Shown one piece after another: positions 46,047 to 58,779 of a stretch of DNA of 64,000 nt. The position numbers and the translations under genes are program-made. The notes under the pieces were generated by a model that saw nothing but the letters and a program-made list of their open reading frames with translations, did no database searches and was not told the origin of the DNA. This DNA is from Tetmemena sp. SeJ-2015 (lineage: Eukaryota; Ciliophora; Spirotrichea; Sporadotrichida; Oxytrichidae), in the NCBI GenBank assembly GCA_027382625.1, contig JAJKFJ010022485.1, positions 1 to 64,000 of the forward strand, read 5' to 3'. The number at the start of each line of letters is the position of its first letter. Within the stretch, counting starts at the first letter, position 1.

Positions 46047-47943
46047 GGATGGTTAGACTTCAATGAATTTGTGAATAGAAAATTGGGCTAATAAGTTACT
46101 TACATTCTTATCCTGCTCCTATTCTTCTTCCTCTTCAGACTCGTCGTCTTCTCCCCTCACTAATCCTGCGCCCTCCACATTAATTCTGTGATCCTCCACT
46201 TCTCCTAATAAACAACTCAAATTTTAATTTTATTTATTATATTTATTATTTAATTTATCTCTTTCTTTATTTCGTCCCACTCTGCTTCAGTCTGCTCGTA
46301 GTTGGGGTCATACTGGAATACATTAGTTTCCTCCGCTGTCTCCAGTTAATCCTCACTATCTTCCAAACTCACATTATGAGTTATCTTGTCTTCCTCCTCC
46401 ACCAGGTCTAGCTCAGGGATGACGCCAGGGTGCTCTGCAAAGCGAGTCTTCCTAATCGCAAACAGGTTCTCAATTGTGTATTGCACCTTCTTGGCTATCT
46501 CTCCCTCGTGCAGGATAGTTCTAAATCGCTCGAAGATTGCATTCACTCCTGCGGGAGTCACATCAGTAAGTACCTGTCCACACTCTACCATAAAGTCTGC
46601 TGCTATCTCCACAGAGTCCTCAGTTGGATTTTCTAACATCAGAGTCAGGAGTTCAAGTCCTAGAATCTCATTCACCACTTGCTAAAATTATCCATTTTAT
46701 TGGTTTAGTTGTATATGTTATAGTTAACAAAATGAGCAAGCATGCGAGTTGTAGCCATGCACACGATCTTGTTGTTGCGTTTGTAAGCCTTCTAGAATTG
46801 AACGATATATCTGTTGATGATGAGTCTCACCAGATAAAATAAACATACACATCAAGAGATCTGGGAGCTTGGTATTAATCACAGCAATTAGAGCAGAGTA
46901 GACATGTGAGAAGTTAGGTGAGGCCATTTGTGCTTTCATAATTGCTCTTGCCAGCAGACCCTTTCCTCTCAAGAGGTTTTCGTTGAAGAGTTCAAGAATG
47001 ATGTTTTAGATGTTTGCTGTGTTGACCTTATTGACTATTCCATTGATGGACTTGCGCAGTTGCTCCCACATATACTTTTAGTGCTCCATTGAACTCTTCT
47101 CCTTGTTCTTTAACTCCTCAAGCATAGCCTTCATCTTGAAAGGAGGCATGTACACTTAACGAATAAATTTAACGAAGATTAAATAACACTCCTCCAGCAG
47201 CTGATGGCAAGAAAGCATTCCTCAGTCCTTCTGGCTTAGGAGGTGGCTTTATAGACGCTAAGAGTTCTTCTGGCTTTGAGTCAGGCACTGCAGACTACTT
47301 CTCATTTCTGTCAGCCTCATTCCTTTGCCTGGGATACTTTTATTCTTCTTTTGAAACGTGTTATCTCTTTCTGTCGGACTGAGAGCTATGGTCTCTTGGA
47401 GATCTGCTCCTTGATCTCCTGCTTCTTCTATCTCTAAAAAGAAGGTAAATTAATTTGAGAAGTCTATGAGAACGTTCATCCCTTCCTCTGTTAAAATAAA
47501 ATAGTTCTTATTTCTAGAGTGATATCTATCCCTGCTTGAAGAATGCGATAGAGAACTCCTCCTTCTCTTTCGATCTCGATGACTGTCCCTTCTTCCTTTG
47601 TTGTTGTCTCTGTTGTATTTAGTAGACTTGTCTTTTCTTTCATCAGAAGACGTAAGTTAAAAGAATAAACGAGTGATGCCTATTATGTCTTCTTCTTGAG
47701 TGGTCCCTTGACGAAGATGAGGAAGAGTGTCTCCTCCTCCTTTCTGTGCGGTCTCTGCTTCTATCGCTCTTTTCATTATTTCTACTCTTCTCTCTATTTA
47801 GCAGATAAGTTAACTTCATAATTAATTTATTTCCTTATTCTACTTACTGTTTGAGTGTGGCTTAATGATCACCATCCCTATTCTTAAATTCAGCAGTAGT
47901 AGGCTCTTTTAGCATTTCTAATTTTATTATAATTGTTGCTCAT
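46033..47943 (-). CDS. CWC22: CWC22 N-terminal half (RS region and MIF4G domain), scrambled MDS
   Basis: ATG at 47941-47943 or 47913-47915 (MLKEPTTAEFKNRDGDHQAT). Arg/Ser dipeptides (RSRSPRDHSSQSDRK) occupy about 47860-47330. KPEGLRNAFLPSAAGGVLF leads into the MIF4G domain: WEQLRKSINGIVNKVNTANI, LLRGKGLLARAIMKAQMASP, NNKIVCMATTRMLAHFVN, EILGLELLTLMLENPTEDSV and AIFERFRTILHEGEIAKKVQ. The acidic linker ends EEQEQDKN at a GTAAGT splice donor. The MA3 domain that should follow is missing and is found inverted at 11424-12238. Inserts occur near 46690-46730, 47150-47180 and 47640-47680. Both halves together match the length and domain order of CWC22. Confidence 0.93.
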
Positions 47944-48043
47944 TATTATTTAAACTCAATATTATTAAGGAAGCGCTTAAATTACATAAGAGAGTGACAC
48001 AAATTGTAAACATATCTTCTTATTACATTTGTATATATCTGAA

Positions 48044-49400
48044 ATGGAAAGCTACACTATGGATCCATCAGCTAATCCAGCCCTCAACTACGATTTCTTG
48101 AAGCACATGCAAGATCAGGGCTGCAACATCGAAAGCTTGATAGAGCTGAGACATGACATTCACATGCACCCTGAGGGAGGATTTCAAGAGCACGAGACAC
48201 ACAGGAAAATCAAAGAGAAGCTATTGAGCATTGGAGTCCTAGAGGAACAGATTAAAGTAGTGGCCAAAACTGGCTTCGTAGTGGATATCTAAGGAACTGC
48301 AGAAACCGCAGAAGAGTAGACTGGTGTCAACTGCATAGCTCTTAGGGCAGAATGGATGGACTTCCCCAATTCCTGAGGATAACCCACAGTTGCCTTATAA
48401 GAGTGTTACTCCCTTCGCCCACATGTGTGGCCATGATGGCCATATTTGTGTTTAACTGGCAGCTGCCTAGGTAATCGTGAAAAACAAACACAAAATTTCC
48501 TAAGAACAAGAAAATTAGACTTCTCTTTTAACCGGCTGAGGAGGGTCCAGGTGGTGCTGAGCCTATGATCAAAGAAGGATGCCTCGATGGCGTTGATGAA
48601 GTTTATGGATTCCATAACATCCCTCATTTGATAATCTAAGTTTATTACTCAGTTCAATGAGGGAGAAGTGAGGATATGCGCTGGCCCTATCCTTGCCCAA
48701 GTTTCAGTAATTAAAATCACAGTTTATGGGAAGGGTGGACACGCCTCTGTGCCTCATCTATCTTAAGACGTGATAACTGCAGGTTCCTTCATTCTTAGCA
48801 ACCTCCACACCATCAAGTCACGATGCATTATTACATAATCATTTAATACCTTGCATTGACAGCAAGGAAAATTTCGTGTTCACTCTTTGCCAATTTGACA
48901 GTGGATTCACTCACAACGTTCTTCCAGATAAAGCCTTTATGCAAGGAACGATCAGATCCTACAACAAAGAAGTCCTTGCAAAGATAAAAGAGAAAATTCA
49001 CTTGATTGCAGAGAATACTGCCCTTACCTTTAACTGCAGAGCAGAGATCGAATTCATTGATATGTATCCAGCTACTATCAATCACTTGAATGAGACTAGA
49101 CACGTACAAAGATTAGCACGCAAGTATCTTGGGGATCATCTAGTTCTAGAAGAGGAGCTTCCTCTCACAGCTCTTAATCAGATTTGATTTTTCATATAAG
49201 CGAGTGAAGACTTCTCCTTCTTCTTGGAAAATAAGCCAGGATGCATGTTCTTCCTTGGCACTAAGAAGCCTTCAGAGACAGTCACCAAGTCTCTTCACAC
49301 TAGCACCTACGATTTCAATGATGACATGATAGCCTATGGAGGTTATATCTATGCTCGTATAGTTGAAGACAGATTGGGAGTCAAGATCTTTAATGAATGA
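48044..49400 (+). CDS. M20-family amidohydrolase, frame-damaged
   Basis: Zinc metallo-amidohydrolases of this family cleave N-acyl amino acids. ATG 48044 (MESYTMDPSANPALNYDFLK). Motifs in order: LRHDIHMHPEGGFQEHET, then PFAHMCGHDGH (Cys/His and His-Asp metal ligands), PAEEGPGGAEPMIKEG (catalytic Glu), GFHNIP, and YGKGGHASVPHLSQD of the dimerisation domain. Later come FMQGTIRSYNKEVLAKIKEK and SEDFSFFLENKPGCMFFLGT, ending at TGA 49398-49400. The middle part (48350-48870) needs at least five small frame corrections, more than neighbouring genes, so it is either a pseudogene or poorly sequenced. A short insert lies near 49180-49205. Confidence 0.75.
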
Positions 49401-49517
49401 ACTTATTTACAATAATTATTCATTTGACTCTGTAATTGCTCAGATTAGATATGAGAGATTTTGTGTTTGGATTTTAAAATCAAATTTGAGATAAGTTTAT
49501 AACTGCGCAATAAACAA

Positions 49518-51289
49518 ATGGCTTCCAAATCGAAGGAATTCTTTTCCTCAAATCCTCAGCCAGGTTATGGATCTTTTCAAACCCCACAACCTCCTCCACA
49601 CTTTGTGATAAAGCATCCCTCTATGAGCAGTTAGCAACCTCATGATTTGAGATCCACTTAATTTGCAAATTTGCAATCCCTACAAGCTGCTAGTTCACAA
49701 GCAATACCTCCAACCAGCATTTCAAGAGATAGCCATCACTTAACTCACTAAAACTTCCAGCAGAATAGGTTTCTTAATCACCATCTAGCCTAATTTCCAA
49801 CTCATCATAAAAACAAAGCTGATCTTCAAAACTAAAAGTAACCTTGGTCTCCTGTTAAAGGCAATCCAAATCATGTCTTCAAGCAAGGTTCTGTGAATCA
49901 AAGTGAGAGATTCTCAGGAATAGGTGATCAGAAATTTAGTCAAAGTTTGGTTAAAGCAGCATTATATTTTTATTATAAGTTTGAGACCTCTAGATCAGAA
50001 TCAGCTTCCTTCTCTTGGATTTAGTATTCCCTAGAAATAGAATAGCTTTGACCCAAATGCTTTTGCGACTGACAAGAAGTACTTATTTGGGCGACCTCCC
50101 TAAGTTCTGTTAGCATTTACAGCCCCAGTTAAAGTTGTAAATCTGCTAGGGAATTGATTTGAATGTATTTTAAATTTCCCCTTGACTTTGGATTTGAATA
50201 ATCTTGCGGCATCTTTGACTAACCTCAACAACTTGTAAGTATTAGACTGAATCACTTCTTTAATGAGAAATAACTATCTACATTAGGTCTGAGAGCGCCC
50301 CCAGCCTAGAGAGCAGCCAGTTGTTCCAAGCGCTGTTTCTTTTGAAGAAGATCATGATTAGACTTGGAAACTTGATTATGACTTGGATTTTAGAATTATT
50401 GCTCAATATATGACATGCACTGATGTGAACGAGCCTCTCTTCCAGCAGAACAAGAGCAGACTCCACAGAATCAAGCGAGGACTCAGAGACTTTATCAAGA
50501 GCTTTGCAATCAAGGATGCAGTCAGAACCAAAGTCTCCTAAGTCCTCATTGATACAGAGGCCATAACAAACCAGGCACTTAACTTTAATCCCTAGTGGTC
50601 ATTTGATCACCTAACAACTCAAAATTGTTATAAGCGTAGTGAATAGATTTAAAATTAAGGGAGCCCTTAGAGATAGAGCAACTCTCAATTGTCAGCAGGA
50701 GCAGATTTGAAACCTCCAGTGATTGTGAAGAGTTAAGTTGTAAGAATATTAAAATAAACTATCGTTATTAGGTGTGTGCTGACTTGCTGGGAAAGAGACA
50801 GAGAGAAGTTGAGCAGCAGGTTTACAGACAGATGGCCACTGATCGAAACAAATCTGCTACTTCTTTAGCAAACGTTTCCTGCTTCTAAAAGATTCAAGAA
50901 GGATATGATCCTTGATGACCCAGCAGACTAAAAGCACTCTCAACCCTCAACTAGTTAGTTTACTGCTCCCTCCTCCTAAGATGCTCACCAAATATATAAA
51001 TATATAATATTAGAATATTATATTCATTTAAAGTGATAAGGAGTCATCGTTTTCCTTACTTGTAGGGAAATCTATAGTTATTCCTAAGAAAAGCCGTTTC
51101 TTGACTTTCTAGGATGCAGAGAAGCTCTTGGGCCAAGAAACTGCCAAGCCAAAGGCAAAGTCAGCTGCAGAAACGCATTAGATCCTAAACTTTGAAAAAG
51201 CCAACTTCATCTCTGGCAAGTTCGCTTAATGCAAGTTCTTCAATCCCTCTTCCTCTAAAAAGAAAATTGAGCCTTCAAATGAAAACTGA
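49518..51289 (+). CDS. Gln/Pro-rich N-terminus protein with basic helical domain, unknown
   Basis: ATG 49518 (MASKSKEFFSSNPQPGYGSF) to TGA 51287-51289. The first ~170 residues are Gln/Ser/His-rich. The motif SFDPNAFATDKKYLFGRPPQ follows an insert near 49955-50000. The middle reads LFQQNKSRLHRIKRGLRDFI, then a Glu/Gln helix (GKRQREVEQQVYRQMATDRN). The C-terminal part reads DAEKLLGQETAKPKAKSAAE and NFEKANFISGKFA. Inserts lie near 50140-50285, 50640-50775 and 50990-51110. The low-complexity start suggests a nuclear or nucleoporin-like scaffold, but no domain is recognised. Confidence 0.5.
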
Positions 51290-51655
51290 TCCTACTCTTC
51301 CTTTGCAAACCCATTTATCAATTTGCATATCTTGCTTTATATATTTTGCTAAATTTGAACTTAATCATGTCTGAAGTTGAACAATTAAAAAATAAATTTA
51401 ATTATTAAATAAAGCTTGGCTGAAATTTGAGAAGCAAGCCTTAGACTGAGTTTGAGTGAGGAGTTGAAATGCGAGTGGGCTTGATAATTATTTTTGATAT
51501 TGATTGCTTTAACTGAAATGGTTGTACAAGATTTATAAGATTTGTTTATTTGTAGACTTCTATTCTTTATTATTCTTTCTTTTAAAGAGAGCATTATAAT
51601 TTTAAATTGGCCTAAACATTTGCGTAAGAAGAAATAAAACGAGTACTCTGAGATA
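51290..51655. other. AT-rich intergenic
   Basis: No coding signal. It separates tandem plus-strand genes. Confidence 0.5.
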
Positions 51656-54600
51656 ATGAGCTATTGTATGATGCTGCCATTCGATAACAAGTCTGGAAGT
51701 CTGATGAGTTGCTTGAGAGATCTGACTGTGGCAAAGAGCAGAGACCTTGGAAAGGAGGAGTAACTAGAGTATGATTTGATGTTGGGGGAGATCCTTTGGC
51801 AGGTCAATCTATTTGAAAAGATAAGGCAGTGGTGTCATACCAATTATATAATTAATATTATTATATAGTTTCAGTAGGATTCTTTTATATAAATGTAATT
51901 GAGAAATAATATTTTTATCATCTTAGATTAAGAAACTATATCCTCTTTTGTATGCGGTTATATCGAATTTCAATATAGAAAACTTTAAATATATTAAAAG
52001 AAATATAAGAATCTTGATGGAAAGGCGAGACAATGATTTCCTCTTCTCTAATTTATTCATGAGTATAAATGCAATGCATAATTTGAAGAGCTAGAAACCT
52101 AATTAGAAGAAGGTAGTTGAGAAATACCGAGAGGAGAAGGTGCAGATTTAGACTAATAAACTGCAGGAGGAGAAGGCCTTCGTCCTACAACGCTATCTCA
52201 AAGGCTACTAAGCTAGAATGAAACTCCGCAAACAATAAACACTCACTAACTATATATGTATATTAAATCAGAGTGTGATTAGTTTACGAGGGAGAGCTGG
52301 CCAAGAACATCGGAGATTTAGAAAAACTGAGCCAGTTAATTCTAATGCAAAAGAACCAGACTTTCTATCTCCCTCTTAAGAATATTCATTTCTATTTCAA
52401 TTTTAGAACTTCTTACAGCTTGTGCGATAATTCAACTTGCTAAAGAGACTAAGAATATGGCCTAAACATCGAAATAAAAACTATTATATCAAGTAATCTC
52501 TGAGATAGTGATAGGGCTTTCTAAATGGCTGTAGAGGGGCTTAGAGAAGCCTGAGAATAATTTCTTAATCTCTCTCTTTTCTAAGAGTTCTCAGGCACCT
52601 CCAGCTTTGAAGGAAGTCGGGAGGACAAACTACCCTCTCTTCTTGAAAGCCATTTTTGAGATGCTGCCTGATATAGGAATGTCGATAATATAAGGCAGTG
52701 GATTTTTGCTCCTAGTAGACTAGAGTTGCATGTAGCTTTCGAAGGTATTCCTCAAGAAAGAAAGAACATGGTAACTATGGCCACCAAGACTGCTCTATGC
52801 CTCGTGGCTGGATTTTCAAAGGCAGATAATCAAAGTTATAAAAGATAATAGATTAAAATTATTGCTAATAGTTTAGAACTTATGAGCACTTCATCGCTTT
52901 GCAGTTTAATTTCGTGAATGAGTTCCTCTCTATTCCAAGCATCCTGAGATATGTCGTTCCTTTCTTGAAAGCAAATGCTTTCTCTCCTCTTTCTGCAACT
53001 GATCTCACTTTGCCAGAAGCTATCAGCTTTAAGGATCATAATAGTTTAATGTTATTATATATTTATGATTTAAATCTTTACTCTTCCTACTACTTCTCAA
53101 AGCAAGTGGACATGTCAGTAGTAGAGCGAGAGGAGCAGAAGAAAGACCACGAAGGCAACTTACTGCAAGAACTCAACAAGGATGAGAGAAAGATGTTCAT
53201 CTTTGCAAACACCTTTGAGCTATTGCATACCATTCTGATAGATAAGATGGACGCTTTCAAAATATACCCAGTTCTCCAAGTACTTGAATTAAGTGCGCAA
53301 CACCTTCCTAAACTATCAATCATTAACATCAATAATGTTTTAGTATGGTTATTTAAGATTAGGAGAATCTTTGATTTAGAGAATGCTTCCATAGACGACT
53401 ACATTATGGTTACCATCCTCAGAAACTAGCTCAATATTTATAATCACTCTTTTAAATTCTAAGCTGTCTGCAATCCTTGACTTCAAAACCACTTCAAAGA
53501 TATTCGGACACATCTTCGGAGAGACAGTCAATAAAAAGCACTCTATCTTCGAGGACTCTTTCAATCCCCAAGCAGCCATCGCTCTCACTAAAGTCTACTC
53601 CACAATCCTTATGATCAATAAAAATAAAAGCTTTGTATATTTTTAATTACGATTTCTAAAGGAAGCCAAAGAGTATTTCAGCAGATAATTCTAGGCATCG
53701 CTTTCAACGAACCAGTGTTGTTCAAACTGTGGCGCTTCATTGACGTTTACTGCGGTATAGAGTCTCTGCTTGTGAGGAATGTGCGAGAGTCAGCCTATGA
53801 GTAGTACAACTCGTTTGTGCACTCGCTCAGTCTCTTCTGCTTAGCCTTCACCAGAAACCTGTGGGTGACTAGCTTTGAAGACTTCCTGAAGAACCCTAGT
53901 ACTTTGAGAGGAAGGATGTTGTGGGTATGGTCTAACTACTTCAAATAGAGTAGTTTATTTAAAATGTGTGTGTTTATATTTCTTCGGCCTCTTATAATAG
54001 ACTTGATAGTGGAGAACAAGACAGCATAACCAGCCATGCTTGATGAAGTTCGTACTCTATTCAAGCAGTGTTCTGTTGAGGCTGCTGCATGAGTAGTTTG
54101 CAATTAAGGATTATATTGACCCCACTGCCTGGGACATAAAGGAAGTTAACTGGACAAAACATCCTCAAAACTTAGGACTTCCCTCCAGAGATCAAAACGA
54201 ATCATCTAGTTCATGCCTGAATCAGATATTATAAAGTATAATGAATGCATTCCCTTTGACGTTAGAGCCACCCTCTCTTTTAGTAGACATACTAAATAAA
54301 TGATTATATTTATTGACGATAAAGAATGATGTGTCGAAGAACTAGTACGTTTAGAAGGTGTAAGTGTAAATCAGGAGAAGCAACTTGTTCTAAGATGGCT
54401 TTCACGCCTTCAGTAAGGTTGGTAACCTGAAGTCTATAGTGGGAGTGGTATTTATCAATGAAATGGGAATGAGAGAAGAGGGAATGGATGCAGGAGGTCT
54501 TTTCAAAGAGTTCTTAGTTAATTACAAGTTTATTTATAATTATAATTATAGTAAACTTGGCGTAGATAGTATTCAACCCAGGCTATGGATTATTCCTGCT

Positions 54601-55624
54601 GACTGAAAAGGAAAAAGAGTTGTACCCAAATGCCCAGTCTAGCATTCTTTTTGGGAAGCACGATATAGAGTACTTCAATTTCTTGGGTAAACTTCTGGGC
54701 AAGGCCATGTATCAGGGAATAACTCTCGAACCCAAGTTTGCTGACTTCTTCCTCAGGAAGCTCATAGGAATAATAGAGAGATAATATAATGCTTATTTGT
54801 AAATAGGGAAGTAGAACTCTCTAAACGATTTGAAGTCATTAGATCCAGCACTGTACAAATCCCTTTTGCAGTTGAGGAATTACGATGGAGATGTGGAAGA
54901 TCTGTGTCTCTCTTTCTCTATCACAGATGAAAACGAAGTGACTGGGGAGAGGAAAGAAGTAGACTTGATCCCTGGTGGGTCCTAGATTTCAGTCACCAAC
55001 AAGAACAAGTTCAATAAAATTTTATCAGAGTTTAAATAGATTATAGTTCAGGTACATATACTTGATGGCCGATTTCAGGCTGAATAAGAGAATCAAGGAG
55101 CAGGCAGATGCTTTTGTGAGGGGTTTCCATGAGCTCATCCCTCTCCACTGGCTGCAGATCTTCAACGAGAGAGAAATGCAGATGCTCATCTCTGGCGCTC
55201 AGTAAGGTCTAAATGTCAAGGATCTTATGAAGCACACAAAATATATTATACATTTAATGCGATACAAAGTATATGGGAGGCTTCAGTGCATCTAGTTCAG
55301 TAATAAAGACATTCTGGAAAATTCACAATGCACTATATAGATTTTTGTTCTAAAATGGTAGAGACTGAATTCTCAATAGACGAGCAGAGTAAGTTGCTGA
55401 AATTTGTGACTTCTTGTCCAAGGCAACCACTGATGGGATTCGCAAGTCTGTAACCTCAGTTTTCCATTTCCAAGCTAGATGCCGATGGCAATCCTGATGA
55501 GAAACTCCCCACTGCTAGTACTTGCTTCAACGTACTCAGACTTCCTAGCTACTCAAATTCAAAAGTAATGAAGTAGAAGGTCTTATATGCCATAAATGCT
55601 AATGCTGGCTTTGAACTTGCATGA
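51656..55624 (+). CDS. HECT-type E3 ubiquitin ligase (UBE3B/UBE3C-like)
   Basis: The HECT domain accepts ubiquitin on a Cys before transfer. The C-terminal lobe ends LPTASTCFNVLRLPSYSNSK with the acceptor Cys, then YAINANAGFELA and TGA 55622-55624. Upstream, GGLFKEFLVNLAQ-VFNPGYGL, ILFGKHDIEYFNFLGKLLGK and AMYQGITLEPKFADFFLRKL are typical of the UBE3B/C branch. An IQ-like motif (FVLQRYLKGYQARMKLRK) at about 52170-52225 also fits that branch. It is preceded by about 130 residues from ATG 51656 that would normally not lie before the IQ motif. Inserts occur near 51845-51925, 52245-52275, 53620-53650, 53940-54000, 54780-54805 and 55020-55050, and one exact IES at 54515-54548. The middle (52400-52860) is hard to frame. 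Confidence 0.88.
54515..54548 (+). other. 34-nt IES, pointer TAGT, inside HECT domain
   Basis: TAGT at 54515-54518 repeats at 54549-54552. Excision gives KEFLVNLAQIVFNPGYG, matching the family. A GT-AG intron reading of the same stretch (35 nt) puts the downstream sequence out of frame, so this is a strong case for an IES. Confidence 0.85.
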
Positions 55625-55745
55625 TCTTGAGGGACAAGCCCTTTAATTGTGATAGTATTTTTGAGAATTTAAAGTCTTACTTTATTAGATCTTTCTCAAA
55701 ATCATAAACTGTTTAAGATTCAATAAAATAAAGTATAAGAGTGAT

Positions 55746-56613
55746 ATGGTAGAATTAGGAAAGAGTAAATGGACTGACAAGTTGAAGGAGACAACTCATC
55801 TTGGCAGAATATATCCAGATACTCTAATCTTCAACGATTCAAAGAGACTAAAGCAAGCTTAGTCAAGTGCCTCAAATGCATAAATTAGACGTCTATCACG
55901 ATGGAAGACTTGTCTATGGAATAGAGACTACTTATCTTCAACCAAATTAGCAAGAACATCTTCAAATCCGAAGTTCTCAAAATAGGGCATCACATTGGTG
56001 CTCATGTGACGCCTGATGTAAAGATGCGACACCTTTACTTTTGAAGGCATGTGAATACATTAGTGAAGTCATCGTTAACTCAGGAGATTTAGTAGACTGT
56101 ATTGCATTCACCACTAAATAAAGAGAGGACTTTTAAGGCTGGCGGTGGAGGAGGTGGCCCCAACCCAGCAAGGATGGCTGATGCAAACTAGCCAAGAGTA
56201 GTGGCTTTTGGTTGTGGAATTGGAGGTCACATGCACCATCTCAAAGTATATTATGTGGACAATTAGTAAGATTTGAAATCTTTCTTACTAATTTCTTCAG
56301 TTGGTTATAATGCGATTGAAAAGCAAATAAAATTTAATGAACAAATTTATAGGCTGATGAAAAAATGCAAATCGAAACTAACTACACTTTATCAGATACT
56401 TTGAAGGAACGATATGGACTTATTCTCATCGCTTGCTTGATAGAAGTGCCTTATGTATTTTTCCCTTAAAATGAAGTATTTTAAGCTTGTTAATTGCTAT
56501 CTATAAATTCATGTACACTTTTATACAAAGACAAATCAAAGAGGAGAAAAGGAAAGGTTAAATGTTTCAGAAATATTCCAATAATTTAAAATGAATTAAA
56601 TTAATCCAATTGA
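55746..56613 (+). CDS. Jacalin-like lectin-fold protein
   Basis: ATG 55746 (MVELGKSKWTDKLKETTHLG). The reading MHKLDVYHDGRLVYGIETTY matches the first jacalin repeat with its DG turn. YISEVIVNSGDLVDCIAFTT, then KAGGGGGGPNPARM, then VVAFGCGIGGHMHHLKVYYV match the later beta strands and the conserved GG/GF-G-x-G segments. Frame changes near 55865, 56035 and 56130 are needed. After an insert near 56266-56350 (GTAAGA...TTCAG), the tail reads ADEKMQIETNYTLSDTLKER. The 3' end is approximate. Mannose-type sugar binding is known for the fold, but the binding loop is not verified here. Confidence 0.7.
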
Positions 56614-56881
56614 TAATAATTGTGGTCCGAGTGTGGAGATGAATTTTATGTGAAGTATAATCAAACTTTATGAATTTTAATCATGCTTTATAAATGACTT
56701 GGCTAGAAGCCAATAGAATCAGGCTCCTAAATGGATTATATTGATTAATCGCAGAGTCAAGTTTATCTTAAGAATTTGGGTGATATCGGACAACAAGAAT
56801 GAGATTTTAAAAATATTATTAAAGAACATCAACAAACTATAAGATCGTATTTTTAAGAATGATTCTCTAAAGAGAGAAAAA

Positions 56882-57957
56882 TCATTATGAGTAATTAGAG
56901 CCCGAGTCCGAGTTCTCATTCGAAGATTCTTCCTCATCGGTCAAACTGTCCTCTCGTGACTTTCTTTTGTTTGTTTTTAGCTCTTAATTGATCATAATTT
57001 TGTCTTTCTCAACTTTAAAAACATACCTTAATAATTTGGATGATGCACTGTTTATCTTATTTTGGCATCTCAAAACATAATTTTATTTATTATTCAATTA
57101 AGTATGATCTCTAATGGTTGCAGTCGCAATTTGCGGAGCAATATTTCCCATCTTTCCGGCATGAGCAATAATTCTAAATACAGGGTCTTGTGCATGCGCA
57201 TTTTAATATGGGCTTTTCACTCTTGTTGTTCCTCTTAAGATAATTTTTTCTTTAAGTATTCTTCTCCTTGAAAGCATCTACAAATAAATATACTCTAAGT
57301 TATAATATTACAGAATCAAACATTCACTTTATGCTTTAGGATAGTGTTATGGATATGATCTGGGTATTTTTATTTAATTTGCTGGATTTGGGCCTGTCGC
57401 TCATCTTCATGCTCTCCATCATTTTTACATCCCTCGAGGTAGTTTTATAATTAAATCCTCGAAAAATATTTTAGAATAATTTTAAATAGAAGTAGCAATT
57501 AGTGCAGTGTTTGAGTTTTTAAAAGCAGCGACAGTATCTTTAGATGCACTCAGAGTTCTTGCAATTGCAGCATGCAGGCTCTTCCTCTGCCACTTATTCT
57601 AAATTAATGATTAAGAATTGACTTCAGGGATTTCCTGTGTGCTGTTTGCCGCTGAATAATTTCTTCGTAGCTCCTCCATGCTCTCTGCCGAGTTATTTTG
57701 TCTCGACAGTGAATAGAATATATATTTATCCTTAAAATGAAATGAATCATCTAGATCCTGATCTGACATCATCATCTTTGAGAGCATCCTTAATTTACTG
57801 CATGCTTATGCAGAAGCCAATTTTTCCAAATTCAAAGCGCAGGGCACTTAAGGCGCCTTCAGATTTTCCATGAGAGCTTTAAAGTTAAGGTTTGCTGACT
57901 GCTCTGAGGATTTTGTCGACCCTTAATTTTGATTAGATTATAATTAACCGAATCCAT
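56882..57957 (-). CDS. CXC/CRC-domain protein (tesmin/TSO1/LIN54 type)
   Basis: CXC-hinge-CXC domains bind the CHR element (TTYRAA) in cell-cycle promoters. ATG 57955-57957. After a polar N-terminus comes CCNCKNSECIQRYCRCFQKL followed by KHCTNC (first CXC, about 57590-57510). The hinge reads EDERQAQIQQIKQKYPDHI, with an IES-like insert near 57430-57490. The second CXC reads KCACTRPCIQNYCSCRKDGK followed by YCSANCDC (about 57210-57130). The C-terminus is basic then acidic (KSREDSLTDEEESSNENSDS) and ends at TGA 56882-56884. Further inserts lie near 57265-57330 and 57065-57105. All expected Cys residues of the second motif are visible. Confidence 0.85.
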
Positions 57958-58779
57958 AATATGTATCATTAATTTAAAGAGTGTTATAATTTTTAAGAAG
58001 AAAATAATTTTTATTAAAGATTTTTGGTTTTAAAAATAAAGCATATTTAGAAATGAACAGCATATTCTTCAAATTACTTTTATCTTTAGAAATGTTTATA
58101 AATCCAGAGAGATTAAAATTGAGATGATTGTCATCGGAGTTGCTTTCGTAATTGCTCGCAGCATATTTTGTCTTCGAGTGTGTGACTTAATCAATATCCA
58201 CTACTCAAATTAATTAAATTAATTCAATGAAATAAATAAATTTTATTTTATATAATAAATATAAAAAGCCATTTATTATAAACTTTTATGTTATAATAAA
58301 TTAAAAATTTATAAAAGTAAATATCTTCGTTTTTTGCAATAATTTAGGGAAGAAGCTCTCCAACAAAGGATAATAATAAATTTAGATCCTTTCTCTAGGT
58401 AAGAATTTTTTTTTTTAAATAAATAAGCCTTTTATGCACCTAAGAACTCTATAGAAGGTTTACTTTAATAAAAAAAATACTATTATGAATTAATTTACTT
58501 TCTCCAAAACCATTTTGATGTCTTTTAAACTCAAATAAGATTTAAAACCAGATTTATTTATTTTATAATCAATAATTTTAATATAAATAATTCATTTAAC
58601 AAATTCAAATAAATAAGAAAAGATATCTAATTTTTAATTCTCTGAAGATAAAAAAGAATAGCTAATCGACACGATAATAATATGAATTCTCTTTATTAGA
58701 AAACTTTTAATTATAAAAATTATAATTCTAAACGAGAATAATGAATAATTTAGTTTTTTAATTAACAATACTTTATAAT
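57958..58779. other. AT-rich region, no gene seen
   Basis: Extremely A/T-rich; I find no coding composition and no repeat of note. Confidence 0.5.

Noticed and set aside
54515..54552. A short GT-AG intron in the HECT gene
   Set aside because: Splicing at GTTAAT...TATAG removes 35 nt and puts the conserved FNPGYGL segment out of frame; removing 34 nt between TAGT repeats does not.
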